In this document: piece after piece, positions 1 through 12,906 of the stretch
Layout of the letters: the number at the start of each line of letters is the position of its first letter
Position numbering within the stretch: position 1 is the first letter of the stretch
From: Hydractinia symbiolongicarpus
Lineage: Eukaryota > Cnidaria > Hydrozoa > Anthoathecata > Hydractiniidae
Direction: 5' to 3'
DNA: 64,000 nt
Assembly: GCF_029227915.1 (NCBI RefSeq)
Contig: NC_079884.1
Span: 31,250,001 to 31,314,000, forward strand
Position numbers and translations under genes: made by a program
Notes under the pieces: model-generated
Seen by the model: only the letters and a program-made list of their open reading frames with translations
What the model was told of the DNA's origin: nothing
Databases searched by the model: none

Positions 1-1648
1 ATTATATTTTCACCACTAAAACGCATGAGACTTGTAGTTTTTAGAAATGTTTTCATTTTTGATGAGACGTTAGTGAAAGTGGTTTAACCGCTGGCAAGCG
101 AAAACCCGCGATTTCCCGTAAATCCCTGGCTTGGCCCGTTTAGTCAAATGTATACAAAGAAAGTAACCTGTGAGTAAACTCATTTCCAAAACGATTTTTT
201 AAATTATTATTTCACCACTAAAGCCCATGAGACTTGTAGTTTTCAGAAATGTTTTCATTTTTGATGAGACGCTTAGTGAATGTGGTTTAATAGCCGGCAA
301 ACGAAAACCCGTGATTTCCTGGAAATCCCGGGCTTGGCCCGTATAATCGAATGTATACAAAGAAAGTACCCTGTGAGTAAACTCATTTCCAAAACGATTT
401 TTTAAATTATCTTTTCACCACTAAAACGCATGAGACTTGTAGTTTTCAAAAATGTTTTCATTTTTGATGAGACGTTGAATAAAAGAAGTTTAATCGATGG
501 CAAACGAAAACCCGCCATTTCCCGTAAACCCCCGACTCGGCCCGTATAGTCAAATGTATACGAAGAAAGTACCCAGGGAGTAAACTCATTTTCCGAACGA
601 TTTTTTAAATTATTAATTCACCACTAAAGCCCATGAGACTTGTAGTTTTTAAAAATGCTTTCAATTTTGATGAGACGCTGAATAAAAGAAGTTTAATCGC
701 CGGCAAACGAAAACCCGCGATTTCCCGTAAATCCCGGACTCGGCCCGTATAGTCAAAAGTATAAAAAGAAAGTACCCATGGAGTAAAATCATTTCCCGAA
801 CGATTTTTTAAATTATTTTTTCACCACTAAAACGCATGAGACTTGTAGTTTTTAGAAATGTTTTCATTTTTGATGAGATGCTTAATGAAAGTGGTTTAAT
901 CGCCGGCAAACGAAAACCCGCAATTTCCCGTAAATCCCGGCTTGGCCCGTATAGTCGAATGTATACAAAGAAAGTACCCTGTGAGTAAACTCATTTCCAA
1001 AACGATTTTTTAAATTATCTTTTCACCACTAAAACGCATGAGACTTGTAGTTTTAAAAAATGTTTTCATTTTTGATGAGACGCTGAATAAAAGAAGTTTA
1101 ATCGCCGGCAAACGAAAACCCGCCATTTTCCGTGAACCCCGGACTCGGCCCGTATAGTCGAAAGTATACAAAGAAGGTACCCAGGGAGTAAACTCATTTC
1201 CCGAACGATTTTTTAAATTATTTTTTCACCACTAAACCGCATGAGACTTGTAGTTTTCAAAAATGTTTTCATTTTTGATGGAACGCTGAATAAAAGAAGT
1301 TTAATCGCCGGCAAACGAAAACCTGCGATTTCCCGTAAACCCCGGACTCGGCCCGTATAGTCAAATGTATACAAAGAAAGTACCCAGGGAGTAAACTCAT
1401 TTCCCGAACGATTTTTTAAATTATTTTTTCACCACTAAAACGCATGAGACTTGTAGTTTTCAGAAATGTTTTCATTTTTGATGAAACCCTTAATGAAAGT
1501 GGTTTAATCGCCGGCAAACCAAAACCCGCGATTATCCGTAAATCCCGGGCTTAGCCCGTATAGTCGAATGAATACAAAGAAAGTACCCTGTGAGTAAACT
1601 CATTTCCAGAACGATTTTTTAAATTATCTTTTCACCACTAAAACGCAT
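1..1648. repeat. Mixed A/B monomers, copy of the 11.07-12.7 kb segment
   Basis: Landmarks at 27, 1243, 1446, 1649 and 1852 recur at 11100, 12316, 12519, 12722 and 12925, a constant offset of 11073. Private variants are shared in the same order, for example 'atcgatggc', 'gatgaaaccctta' and 'gctgaatgaaaggag'. The first part also matches 9046 onward. This is a long-range segmental copy. The match fades after about 1.88 kb. Confidence 0.85.
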
Positions 1649-2239
1649 GAGACTTGTAGTTTTCAAAATTGTTTTCACTTTTGATGAGACGCTGAATGAA
1701 AGGAGTTTAATCGCCGGCAAACGAAAACGCTCGATTTCCCGTACATCCCGGACTCGGCCCGTATAGTCAAAAGTATACAAAGAAAGTACCCAGGGAGTAA
1801 ACTCATTTCCCGAACGATTTTTTAAATTATATTTTCACCACTAAAACGCATGAGACTTGTAGTTTTTAGAAATGTTTTCATTTTTGATGAGACGCTTAGT
1901 GAATGTGGTTTAATAGCCGGCAAACGAAAACCCGTGATTTCCCGTAAATCCCTGGCTTGGCCCGTTTACTCGAATGTATACAAAGAAAGTACCCTGTGAG
2001 TAAACTCATTTCCAAAACGATTTTTTAAATTATTATTTCACCACTAAAACATATGAGACTTGTAGTTTTCAAAAATGTTTTCATTTTTGATGAGACGTTG
2101 TATAAAAGAAGTTTAATCGCCGGCAAACGAAAACCCGCCATTTCCCGTAAACCCCGGACTCGGCCCGTATAGTCAAATGTATACAAAGAAAGTACCCAGG
2201 GAGTAAACTCATTTTCCGAACGATTTTTTAAATTATTAA

Positions 2240-2414
2240 TTCACCACTAAAGCCCATGAGACTTGTAGTTTTTAGAAATGTTTAGAAATGAAAAAAAATT
2301 TAGAAATGGCAAACGAAAACCGTAAATCCCGGGCTTGGCCCGTATAGTTGAATGTATACCAAGAAAGTACCCTGTGAGTAAACTCATTTCCAAAACGATT
2401 TTTTAAACTATCTT
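2240..2414. repeat. Rearranged 175-bp monomer, copy 1
   Basis: This unit is 28 bp shorter than normal. The dyad and the following A/B diagnostic segment are replaced by three TAGAAATG words (2273, 2283, 2301) separated by a short A-run. A second loss of about 11 bp turns 'aaaacccgcgatttcccg' into 'aaaaccg'. The right end is ordinary A-type. The same rearrangement recurs at 3024 and 5432, so it arose once and was copied. Confidence 0.9.
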
Positions 2415-3023
2415 TTCACCACTAAAACATATGAGACTTGTAGTTTTCAAAATTGTTTTCACTTTTGATCAGACGCTGAATGAAAGGAGTTTAATCGCCG
2501 GCAAACGAAAACGCTCGATTTCCCGTACATCCCGGACTCGGCCCGTATAGTCAAAAGTATACAAAGAAAGTACCCAGGGAGTAAACTCATTTCCCGAACG
2601 ATTTTTTAAATTATATTTTCACCACTAAAACGCATGAGACTTGTAGTTTTTAGAAATGTTTTCATTTTTGATGAGACGCTTAGTGAATGTGGTTTAATAG
2701 CCGGCAAACGAAAACCCGTGATTTCCCGTAAATCCCTGGCTTGGCCCGTTTACTCGAATGTATACAAAGAAAGTACCCTGTGAGTAAACTCATTTCCAAA
2801 ACGATTTTTTAAATTATTATTTCACCACTAAAACATATGAGACTTGTAGTTTTCAAAAATGTTTTCATTTTTGATGAGACGTTGTATAAAAGAAGTTTAA
2901 TCGCCGGCAAACGAAAACCCGCCATTTCCCGTAAACCCCGGACTCGGCCCGTATAGTCAAATGTATACAAAGAAAGTACCCAGGGAGTAAACTCATTTTC
3001 CGAACGATTTTTTAAATTATTAA

Positions 3024-3198
3024 TTCACCACTAAAGCCCATGAGACTTGTAGTTTTTAGAAATGTTTAGAAATGAAAAAAAATTTAGAAATGGCAAACGA
3101 AAACCGTAAATCCCGGGCTTGGCCCGTATAGTTGAATGTATACCAAGAAAGTACCCTGTGAGTAAACTCATTTCCAAAACGATTTTTTAAACTATCTT
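3024..3198. repeat. Rearranged 175-bp monomer, copy 2
   Basis: Same structure as the unit at 2240, carried along in the 784-bp duplication. No difference was noticed inside the rearranged part. Confidence 0.9.
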
Positions 3199-3216
3199 TT
3201 CACCACTAAAACATAT

Positions 3217-5431
3217 GAGACTTGTAGTTTTCAAAAATGTTTTCCTTTTTGATGAGACGTTGAATAAAAAAAGTTTAATCGCCGGCAAACGAAAACCCGC
3301 CATTTCCCGTAAACCCCGGACTCGGCCCGTATAGTCAAATGTATACAAAGAAAGTACCCAGGGAGTAAACTCATTTTCCGAACGATTTTTAAAATTATTA
3401 ATTCACCACTAAAGCCCATGAGACTTGTAGTTTTTAAAAATGCTTTCATTTTTGATGAGACGCTGAATAAAAGAAGTTTAATCGCCGGCAAACGAAAACC
3501 CGCGATTTCCTGTAAATCCCGGACTCGGCCCGTATAGTCAAAAGTATACAAAAAAAGTACCCTGTGAGTAAACTCATTTCCAAAACGATTTTTTAAATTA
3601 TCTTTTCACCACTATAACGCATGAGACTTGTAGTTTTCAAAAATGTTTTCATTTTTGATGAGACGCTGAATAAAAGAAGTTTAATCGCCGGCAAACGAAA
3701 ACCCGCCATTTCCTGTAAACCCCGGACTCGGCCCGTATAGTCAAAAGTATACAAAGAAGGTACCCAGGGAGTAAACTCATTTCCCGAACGATTTTTTTAA
3801 ATTATTTTTTCACCACTAAAACGCATGAGACTTGTAGTTTTCAAAAATGTTTTCATTTTAGATGAGACGCTGAATAAAAGAAGTTTAATCGCTGGCAAAC
3901 GAAAACGCTCGATTTCCCGTACATCCCGGACTCGGCCCGTATAGTCAAAAGTATACAAAGAAAGTATCAGGGGGTAAACTCATTTCCCGAACGATTTTTT
4001 AAATTATATTTTCACCACTAAAACGCATGAGACTTGTAGTTTTTAGAAATGTTTTCATTTTTGATGAGACGTTAGTGAAAGTGGTTTAACCGCTGGCAAG
4101 CGAAAACCCGCGATTTCCCGTAAATCCCTGGCTTGGCCCGTTTAGTCGAATGTATACAAAGAAAGTACCCTGTGAGTAAACTCATTTCCAAAACGATTTT
4201 TTAAATTATCTTTTCCCCACTAAAACGCATGAGACTTGTAGTTTTCAAAAATGTTTTCATTTTTGATGAGACGTTGAATAAAAGAAGTTTAATCGCCGGC
4301 AAACGAAAACCCGCCATTTCCCGTAAACCCCGGACTCGGCCCGTATAGTCAAATGTATACAAAGAAAGTACCCAGGGAGTAAACTCATTTCCCGAACGAT
4401 TTTTTTTAAATTATTTTTTCACCACTAAAACGCATGAGACTTGTAGTTTTCAGAAATGTTTTCATTTTTGATGAAACCCTTAATCAAAGTGGTTTAATCG
4501 CCGGCAAACCAAAACCCGCGATTTTCCGTAAATCCCGGGCTTGGCCCGTATAGTCGAATGAATACAAAGAAAGTACCCTGTGAGTAAACTCATTTCCAGA
4601 ACGATTTTTTAAATTATCTTTTCACCACTAAAACGCATGAGACTTGTAGTTTTCAAAAATGTTTTCATTTTTGATGAGACGCTGAATGAAAGGAGTTTAA
4701 TCGCCGGCAAACGAAAACGCTCGATTTCCCGTACATCCCGGACTCGGCCCGTATAGTCAAAAGTATACAAAGAAAGTACCCAGGGAGTAAACTCATTTCC
4801 CGAACGATTTTTTAAATTATATTTTCACCACTAAAACGCATGAGACTTGTAGTTTTTAGAAATGTTTTCATTTTTGATGAGATGTTAGTGAAAGTGGTTT
4901 ATTCGCTGGCAAACGAAAACCCGCGATTTCCCGTAAATCCCTGGCTTGGCCCGTTTAGTCGAATGTATACAAAGAAAGTACCCTGTGAGTAAACTCATTT
5001 CCAAAACGATTTTTTAAATTATTATTTCACCACTAAAGCCCATGAGACTTGTAGTTTTTAAAAATGCTTTCATTTTTGATGAGACGCTGAATAAAAGAAG
5101 TTTAATCACTGGCAAACGAAAACCCGCGATTTCCCGTAAATCCCGGACTCGGCCCGCATAGTCAAAAGTATACAAAGAAAGTACCCAGGCAGTAAACTCA
5201 TTTCCCGAACGATTTTTTAAATTATTTTTTCACCACTAAAACGCATGAGATTTGTAGTTTTCAGAAATGTTTTCATTTTTGATGAGACGCTGAATAAAAG
5301 AAGTTTAATCGCCGGCAAACGAAAACCCGCGATTTCCCGTAAATCCCGGACTCGGCCCGTATAGTCAAAAGTATACAAAGAAAGTACCCAGGGAGTAAAC
5401 TCATTTCCCGAACGATTTTTTAAATTATATT
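3217..5431. repeat. Mixed A/B monomers
   Basis: Ordinary satellite with no gene. The stretch from about 3.4 to 4.2 kb matches 13.1-13.9 kb at an offset of 9661 (3623 with 13284, 3827 with 13488), sharing 'ctataacgcatg' and 'ttttagatgagacg'. The stretch from about 4.4 to 4.9 kb repeats the order seen at 1.45-1.9 kb and 12.5-13.0 kb. Confidence 0.8.
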
Positions 5432-5606
5432 TTCACCACTAAAACGCATGAGACTTGTAGTTTTTAGAAATGTTTAGAAATGAAAAAAAAATTAGAAATG
5501 GCACACGAAAACCGTAAATCCCGGGCTTGGCCCGTATAGTTGAATGTATACCAAGAAAGTACCCTGTGAGTAAACTCATTTCCAAAACGATTTTTTAAAC
5601 TATCTT
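5432..5606. repeat. Rearranged 175-bp monomer, copy 3
   Basis: Same TAGAAATG rearrangement and length as at 2240 and 3024, with small private changes ('aaaaaaaaattagaaatggcacacg'-like region in place of 'ggcaaacg'). Its upstream flank is an 'acgcatgag' monomer rather than 'agcccatgag', so it sits in a different left context from copies 1 and 2. Confidence 0.88.
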
Positions 5607-7911
5607 TTCACCACTAAAACATATGAGACTTGTAGTTTTCAAAAATGTTTTCCTTTTTGATGAGACGTTTAATAAAAGAATTTTAATCGCCGGCAAACGA
5701 AAACCCGCCATTTCCCGTAAACCCCGGACTCGGCCCGTATAGTCAAATGTATACAAAGAAAGTACCCAGGGAGTAAACTCATTTTCCGAACGATTTTTTA
5801 AATTATTAATTCACCACTAAAGCCCATGAGACTTGTAGTTTTTAAAAATGCTTTCATTTTTGATGAGACGCTGAATAAAAGAAGTTTAATCGCCGGCAAA
5901 CGAAAACCCGCGATTTCCCGTAAATCCCGGACTCGGCCCGTATAGTCAAAAGTATACAAAGAAAGTACCCTGTGAGTAAACTCATTTCCAAAACGATTTT
6001 TTAAATTATCTTTTCACCACTATAACGCATGAGACTTGTAGTTTTTAAAAATGTTTTCATTTTTGATGAGACGCTGAATAAAAGAAGTTTAATCGCCGGC
6101 AAACGAAAACCCGCCATTTCCAGTAAACCCCGGACTCGGCCCGTATAGTCAAAAGTATACAAAGAAGGTACCCAGGGAGTAAACTCATTTCCCGAACGAT
6201 TTTTTTAAATTATTTTTTCACCACTAAAACGCATGAGACTTGTAGTTTTTAGAAATGTTTTCATTTTTGATGAGACGTTAGTGAAAGTGGTTTAACCGCT
6301 GGCAAGCGAAAACCCGCGATTTCCCGTAAATCCCTGGCTTGGCCCGTTTAGTCGAATGTATACAAAGAAAGTACCCTGTGAGTAAACTCATTTCCAAAAC
6401 GATTTTTTAAATTATTATTTCACCACTAAAGCCCATGAGACTTGTAGTTTTCAGAAATGTTTTCATTTTTGATGAGACGCTTAGTGAATGTGGTTTAATA
6501 GCCGGCAAACGAAAACCCGTGATTTCTTGTAAATCCCGGGCTTGGCCCGTATAATCGAATGTATACAAAGAAAGTACCCTGTGAGTAAACTCATTTCCAA
6601 AACGATTTTTTAAATTATCTTTTCCCCACTAAAACGCATGAGACTTGTAGTTTTCAAAAATGTTTTCATTTTTGATGAGACGTTGAATAAAAGAAGTTTA
6701 ATCGCCGGCAAACGAAAACCCGCCATTTCCCGTAAACCCCGGACTCGGCCCGTATAGTCAAATGTATACAAAGAAAGTACCCAGGGAGTAAACTCATTTT
6801 CCGAACGATTTTTTAAATTATTAATTCACCACTAAAGCCCATGAGACTTGTAGTTTTTAAAAATGCTTTCATTTTTGATGAGACGCTGAATAAAAGAAGT
6901 TTAATCGCCGGCAAACGAAAACCCGCGATTTCCCGTAAATCCCGGACTCGGCCCGCATAGTCAAAAGTATACAAAGAAAGTACCCAGGGAGTAAACTCAT
7001 TTCCCGAACGATTTTTTAAATTATTTTATCACCACTAAAACGCATGAGATTTGTAGTTTTCAGAAATGTTTTCATTTTTGACGAGACGCTGAATAAAAGA
7101 AGTTTAATCGCCGGCAAACGAAAACCCGCGATTTCCCGTAAATCCCGGACTCGGCCCGTATAGTCAAAAGTATACAAAGAAAGTACCCATGGAGTAAACT
7201 CATTTCCCGAACGATTTTTTAAATTATTTTTTCACCACTAAAACGCATGAGACTTGTAGTTTTCAGAAATGTTTTCATTTTTGATGAGATGCTTAATGAA
7301 AGTGGTTTAATCGCCGGCAAACGAAAACCTGCGATTTCCGTAAATCCTGGCTTGGCCCGTATAGTCGAATGTATACAAAGAAAGTACCCTGTGAGTAAAC
7401 TCATTTCCAAAACGATTTTTTAAATTATCTTTTCACCACTAAAACGCATGAGACTTGTAGTTTTCAAAAATGTTTTCATTTTTGATGCAACGCTGAATAA
7501 AAGAAGTTTAATCGCCTGCAAACGAAAACCCGCAATTTCCCGTAAATCACGGACTCGGCCCGTATAGTCAAAAGTATACAAAGAAAGTACCCAGGGAGTA
7601 AACTCATTTCCCGAACGATTTTTTAAATTATTTTTTCACCACTAAAACGCATGAGACTTGTAGTTTTCAGAAATGTTTTCATTTTTGATGAGATGCTTAA
7701 TGAAAGTGGTTTAATCGCCGGCAAACGAAAACCTGCGATTTCCGTAAATCCTGGCTTGGCCCGTATAGTCGAATGTATACAAAGAAAGTACCCTGTGAGT
7801 AAACTCATTTCCAAAACGATTTTTTAAATTATCTTTTCACCACTAAAACGCATGAGACTTGTAGTTTTCAAAAATGTTTTCATTTTTGATGAGACGCTGA
7901 ATAAAAGAAGT
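5607..7911. repeat. Mixed monomers, including a duplicated 404-bp dimer
   Basis: The stretch from about 6.2 to 7.4 kb matches 13.7-14.9 kb at an offset of 7455 (6235, 6437 and 7249 pair with 13690, 13892 and 14704). One monomer present at about 13.47-13.67 kb is missing near 6.2 kb. Within the block, the monomer pair starting near 7231 is repeated 404 bp later (landmarks 7249 and 7653). Both copies have the shortened 'gatttccgtaaatcctggcttgg' A-type. Confidence 0.8.
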
Positions 7912-9940
7912 TTAATCGCCTGCAAACGAAAACCCGCAATTTCCCGTAAATCACGGACTCGGCCCGTATAGTCAAAAGTATACAAAGAAAGTACCCAGGG
8001 AGTAAACTCATTTTCCGAACGATTTTTTAAATTATTAATTCACCACTAAAGCCCACGAGACGTGTAGTTTTTAAAAATGCTTTCATTTTTGATGAGACGC
8101 TGAATAAAAGAAGTTTAATCGCCGGCAAACGAAAACCCGCGACTTCCCGTAAATCCCGGACTCGGCCCGTGTAGTCAAAAGTATAAAAAGAAAGTACCCA
8201 TGGAGTAAACTCATTTCCCGAACGATTTTTTAAATTATTTTTTCACCACTAAAACGCATGAGACTTGTAGTTTTTAAAAATGTTTTCATTTTTGATGAGA
8301 CGCTGAATAAAAGAAGTTTAATCGCCGGCAAACGAAAACCTGCGATTTCCCGTAAATCCCGGACTCGGCCCGTATAGTCAAAAGTATACAAAGAAAGTAC
8401 CCATGGAGTAAACTCATTTCCCGAACGATTTTTTAAATTATTTTTTCACCACTAAAACGCATGAGACTTGTAGTTTTCAGAAATGTTTTCATTTTTGATG
8501 AGATGCTTAATGAAAGTGGTTTAATCGCCGGCAAACGAAAACCCGCGATTTCCCGTAAATCCCGGCTTGGCCCGTATAGTCGAATGTATACAAAGAAAGT
8601 ACCCTGTGAGTAAACTCATTTCCAAAACGATTTTTTAAATTATCTTTTCACCACTATAACGCATGAGACTTGTAGTTTTCAAAAATGTTTTCATTTTTGA
8701 TGAGACGCTGAATAAAAGAAGTTTAATCGCCGGCAAACGAAAACCCGCCATTTCCTGTAAACCCCGGACTCGGCCCGTATAGTCGAAAGTATACAAAGAA
8801 GGTACCCAGGGAGTAAACTCATTTCCCGAACGATTTTTTTAAATTATTTTTTCACCACTAAAACGCATGAGACTTGTAGTTTTCAAAAATGTTTTCATTT
8901 TAGATGAAACGCTGAATAAAAGAAGTTTAATCGCTGGCAAACGAAAACGCTCGATTTCCCGTACATCCCGGACTCGGCCCGTATAGTCAAAAGTATACAA
9001 AGAAAGTACCCAGGGGGTAAACTCATTTCCCGAACAATTTTTTAAATTATATTTTCACCACTAAAACGCATGAGACTTGTAGTTTTTAGAAATGTTTTCA
9101 TTTTTGATGAGACGTTAGTGAAAGTGGTTTAACCGCTGGCAAGCGAAAACCCGCGATTTACCGTAAATCCCTGGCTTGGCCCGTTTAGTCGAATGTATAC
9201 AAAGAAAGTAACCTGTGAGTAAACTCATTTCCAAAACGATTTTTTAAATTATTTTTTCACCACTAAAGCCCATGAGACTTGTAGTTTTCAGAAATGTTTT
9301 CATTTTTGATGAGACGCTTAGTGAATGTGGTTTAATAGCCGGCAAACGAAAACCCGTGATTTCCTGTAAATCCCGGGCTTGGCCCGTATAATCGAATGTA
9401 TACAAAGAAAGTACCCTGTGAGTAAACTCATTTCCAAAACGATTTTTTAAATTATCTTTTCACCACTAAAACGCATGAGACTTGTAGTTTTCAAAAATGT
9501 TTTCATTTTTGATGAGACGTTGAATAAAAGAAGTTTAATCGATGGCAAACGAAAACCCGCCATTTCCCGTAAACCCCGGACTCGGCCCGTATAGTCAAAT
9601 GTATACGAAGAAAGTACCCAGGGAGTAAACTCATTTTCCGAACGATTTTTTAAATTATTAATTCACCACTAAAGCCCATGAGACTTGTAGTTTTTAAAAA
9701 TGCTTTCATTTTTGATGAGACGCTGAATAAAAGAAGTTTAATCGCCCGCAAACGAAAACCCGCGATTTCCCGTAAATCCCGGACTCGGCCCGTATAGTCA
9801 AAAGTATAAAAAGAAAGTACCCATGGAGTAAAATCATTTCCCGAACGATTTTTTAAATTATTTTTTCACCACTAAAACGCATGAGACTTGTAGTTTTTAG
9901 AAATGTTTTCATTTTTGATGAGATGCTTAATGAAAGTGGT
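7912..9940. repeat. 2.03-kb tandem duplication, copy 1
   Basis: A 10-monomer segment that is nearly identical to 9941-11968. Shared rare marks 2028 bp apart are 'gcccacgagacgtg' (8051 and 10079), 'cgaacaattt' (9031 and 11059) and 'atcgcccgca' (9741 and 11769). The left boundary sits inside a monomer, at the 'ttaatcgcctgcaaacg' segment. Confidence 0.92.
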
Positions 9941-11968
9941 TTAATCGCCTGCAAACGAAAACCCGCAATTTCCCGTAAATCACGGACTCGGCCCGTATAG
10001 TCAAAAGTATACAAAAAAGTACCCAGGGAGTAAACTCATTTTCCGAACGATTTTTTAAATTATTAATTCACCACTAAAGCCCACGAGACGTGTAGTTTTT
10101 AAAAATGCTTTCATTTTTGATGAGACGCTGAATAAAAGAAGTTTAATCGCCGGCAAACGAAAACCCGCGACTTCCCGTAAATCCCGGACTCGGCCCGTGT
10201 AGTCAAAAGTATAAAAAGAAAGTACCCATGGAGTAAACTCATTTCCCGAACGATTTTTTAAATTATTTTTTCACCACTAAAACGCATGAGACTTGTAGTT
10301 TTTAAAAATGTTTTCATTTTTGATGAGACGCTGAATAAAAGAAGTTTAATCGCCGGCAAACGAAAACCTGCGATTTCCCGTAAATCCCGGACTCGGCCCG
10401 TATAGTCAAAAGTATACAAAGAAAGTACCCATGGAGTAAACTCATTTCCCGAACGATTTTTTAAATTATTTTTTCACCACTAAAACGCATGAGACTTGTA
10501 GTTTTCAGAAATGTTTTCATTTTTGATGAGATGCTTAATGAAAGTGGTTTAATCGCCGGCAAACGAAAACCCGCGATTTCCCGTAAATCCCGGCTTGGCC
10601 CGTATAGTCGAATGTATACAAAGAAAGTACCCTGTGAGTAAACTCATTTCCAAAACGATTTTTTAAATTATCTTTTCACCACTATAACGCATGAGACTTG
10701 TAGTTTTCAAAAATGTTTTCATTTTTGATGAGACGCTGAATAAAAGAAGTTTAATCGCCGGCAAACGAAAACCCGCCATTTCCTGTAAACCCCGGACTCG
10801 GCCCGTATAGTCGAAAGTATACAAAGAAGGTACCCAGGGAGTAAACTCATTTCCCGAACGATTTTTTTAAATTATTTTTTCACCACTAAAACGCATGAGA
10901 CTTGTAGTTTTCAAAAATGTTTTCATTTTAGATGAAACGCTGAATAAAAGAAGTTTAATCGCTGGCAAACGAAAACGCTCGATTTCCCGTACATCCCGGA
11001 CTCGGCCCGTATAGTCAAAAGTATACAAAGAAAGTACCCAGGGGGTAAACTCATTTCCCGAACAATTTTTTAAATTATATTTTCACCACTAAAACGCATG
11101 AGACTTGTAGTTTTTAGAAATGTTTTCATTTTTGATGAGACGTTAGTGAAAGTGGTTTAACCGCTGGCAAGCGAAAACCCGCGATTTACCGTAAATCCCT
11201 GGCTTGGCCCGTTTAGTCGAATGTATACAAAGAAAGTAACCTGTGAGTAAACTCATTTCCAAAACGATTTTTTAAATTATTTTTTCACCACTAAAGCCCA
11301 TGAGACTTGTAGTTTTCAGAAATGTTTTCATTTTTGATGAGACGCTTAGTGAATGTGGTTTAATAGCCGGCAAACGAAAACCCGTGATTTCCTGTAAATC
11401 CCGGGCTTGGCCCGTATAATCGAATGTATACAAAGAAAGTACCCTGTGAGTAAACTCATTTCCAAAACGATTTTTTAAATTATCTTTTCACCACTAAAAC
11501 GCATGAGACTTGTAGTTTTCAAAAATGTTTTCATTTTTGATGAGACGTTGAATAAAAGAAGTTTAATCGATGGCAAACGAAAACCCGCCATTTCCCGTAA
11601 ACCCCGGACTCGGCCCGTATAGTCAAATGTATACGAAGAAAGTACCCAGGGAGTAAACTCATTTTCCGAACGATTTTTTAAATTATTAATTCACCACTAA
11701 AGCCCATGAGACTTGTAGTTTTTAAAAATGCTTTCATTTTTGATGAGACGCTGAATAAAAGAAGTTTAATCGCCCGCAAACGAAAACCCGCGATTTCCCG
11801 TAAATCCCGGACTCGGCCCGTATAGTCAAAAGTATAAAAAGAAAGTACCCATGGAGTAAAATCATTTCCCGAACGATTTTTTAAATTATTTTTTCACCAC
11901 TAAAACGCATGAGACTTGTAGTTTTTAGAAATGTTTTCATTTTTGATGAGATGCTTAATGAAAGTGGT
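9941..11968. repeat. 2.03-kb tandem duplication, copy 2
   Basis: Second copy of 7912-9940. The joining monomer is a visible chimera. Before about 9941 it is A-type (gatgcttaatgaaagtgg), and after it is the B-type of the 7.9-kb monomer (cctgcaaacg, aatttcccgtaaatcacgg). At the far end of copy 2 (about 11969) the same A-type left half continues into a normal A-type right half. This is the pattern expected from one unequal exchange. Confidence 0.92.
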
Positions 11969-12906
11969 TTAATCGCCGGCAAACGAAAACCCGCGATTTC
12001 CCGTAAATCCCGGCTTGGCCCGTATAGTCGAATGTATACAAAGAAAGTACCCTGTGAGTAAACTCATTTCCAAAACGATTTTTTAAATTATCTTTTCACC
12101 ACTAAAACGCATGAGACTTGTAGTTTTCAAAAATGTTTTCATTTTTGATGAGACGCTGAATAAAAGAAGTTTAATCGCCGGCAAACGAAAACCCGCCATT
12201 TTCCGTGAACCCCGGACTCGGCCCGTATAGTCGAAAGTATACAAAGAAAGTACCCAGGGAGTAAACTCATTTCCCGAACGATTTTTTAAATTATTATTTC
12301 ACCACTAAAACGCATGAGACTTGTAGTTTTCAAAAATGTTTTCATTTTTGATGGGACGCTGAATAAAAGAAGTTTAATCGCCGGCAAACGAAAACCTGCG
12401 ATTTCCCGTAATCCCCGGACTCGGCCCGTATAGTCAAATGTATACAAAGAAAGTACCCAGGGAGTAAACTCATTTCCCGAACAATTTTTTAAATTATTTT
12501 TTCACCACTAAAACGCATGAGACTTGTAGTTTTCAGAAATGTTTTCATTTTTGATGAAACCCTTAATGAAAGTGGTTTAATCGCCGGCAAACCAAAACCC
12601 GCGATTTTCCGTAAATCCCGGGCTTGGCCCGTATAGTCGAATGAATACAAAGAAAGTACCCTGTGAGTAAACTCATTTCCAGAACGATTTTTTAAATTAT
12701 CTTTTCACCACTAAAACGCATGAGACTTGTAGTTTTCAAAAATGTTTTCATTTTTGATGAGACGCTGAATGAAAGGAGTTTAATCGCCGGCAAACAAAAA
12801 CGCTCGATTTCCCGTACATCCCGGACTCGGCCCGTATAGTCAAAAGTATACAAAGAAAGTACCTAGGGAGTAAACTCATTTCCCGAACGATTTTTTAAAT
12901 TATATT
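11969..12906. repeat. Mixed A/B monomers
   Basis: Ordinary 202-203-bp monomers continuing the segment that is also found at about 0.9-1.85 kb (offset 11073). No gene or unusual insert. Confidence 0.85.

Larger units (their letters stand above)
1650..3216. repeat. 784-bp tandem duplication (two copies)
   Basis: Copies run about 1650-2432 and 2433-3216. Shared private marks are 'caaaattgttttcac' (1649 and 2433 monomers), 'gttgtataaaag' (2097 and 2881), and the odd 175-bp monomer (2240 and 3024), each 784 bp apart. The unit is three 203-bp monomers plus one 175-bp monomer. The junction to following sequence lies near 3217, where 'cctttttgatg' replaces 'cacttttgat'. Confidence 0.9.

Noticed and set aside
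2101-2108. TATA-box promoter
   Set aside because: It is a single-base variant of the AATAAAAG segment in two duplicated monomers, with no gene or other promoter element near it.
2240-2414. Mobile-element insertion causing the odd monomer
   Set aside because: The unit is shorter than normal, has no terminal repeats or target duplication, and its novel part is only an 8-base word repeated three times.
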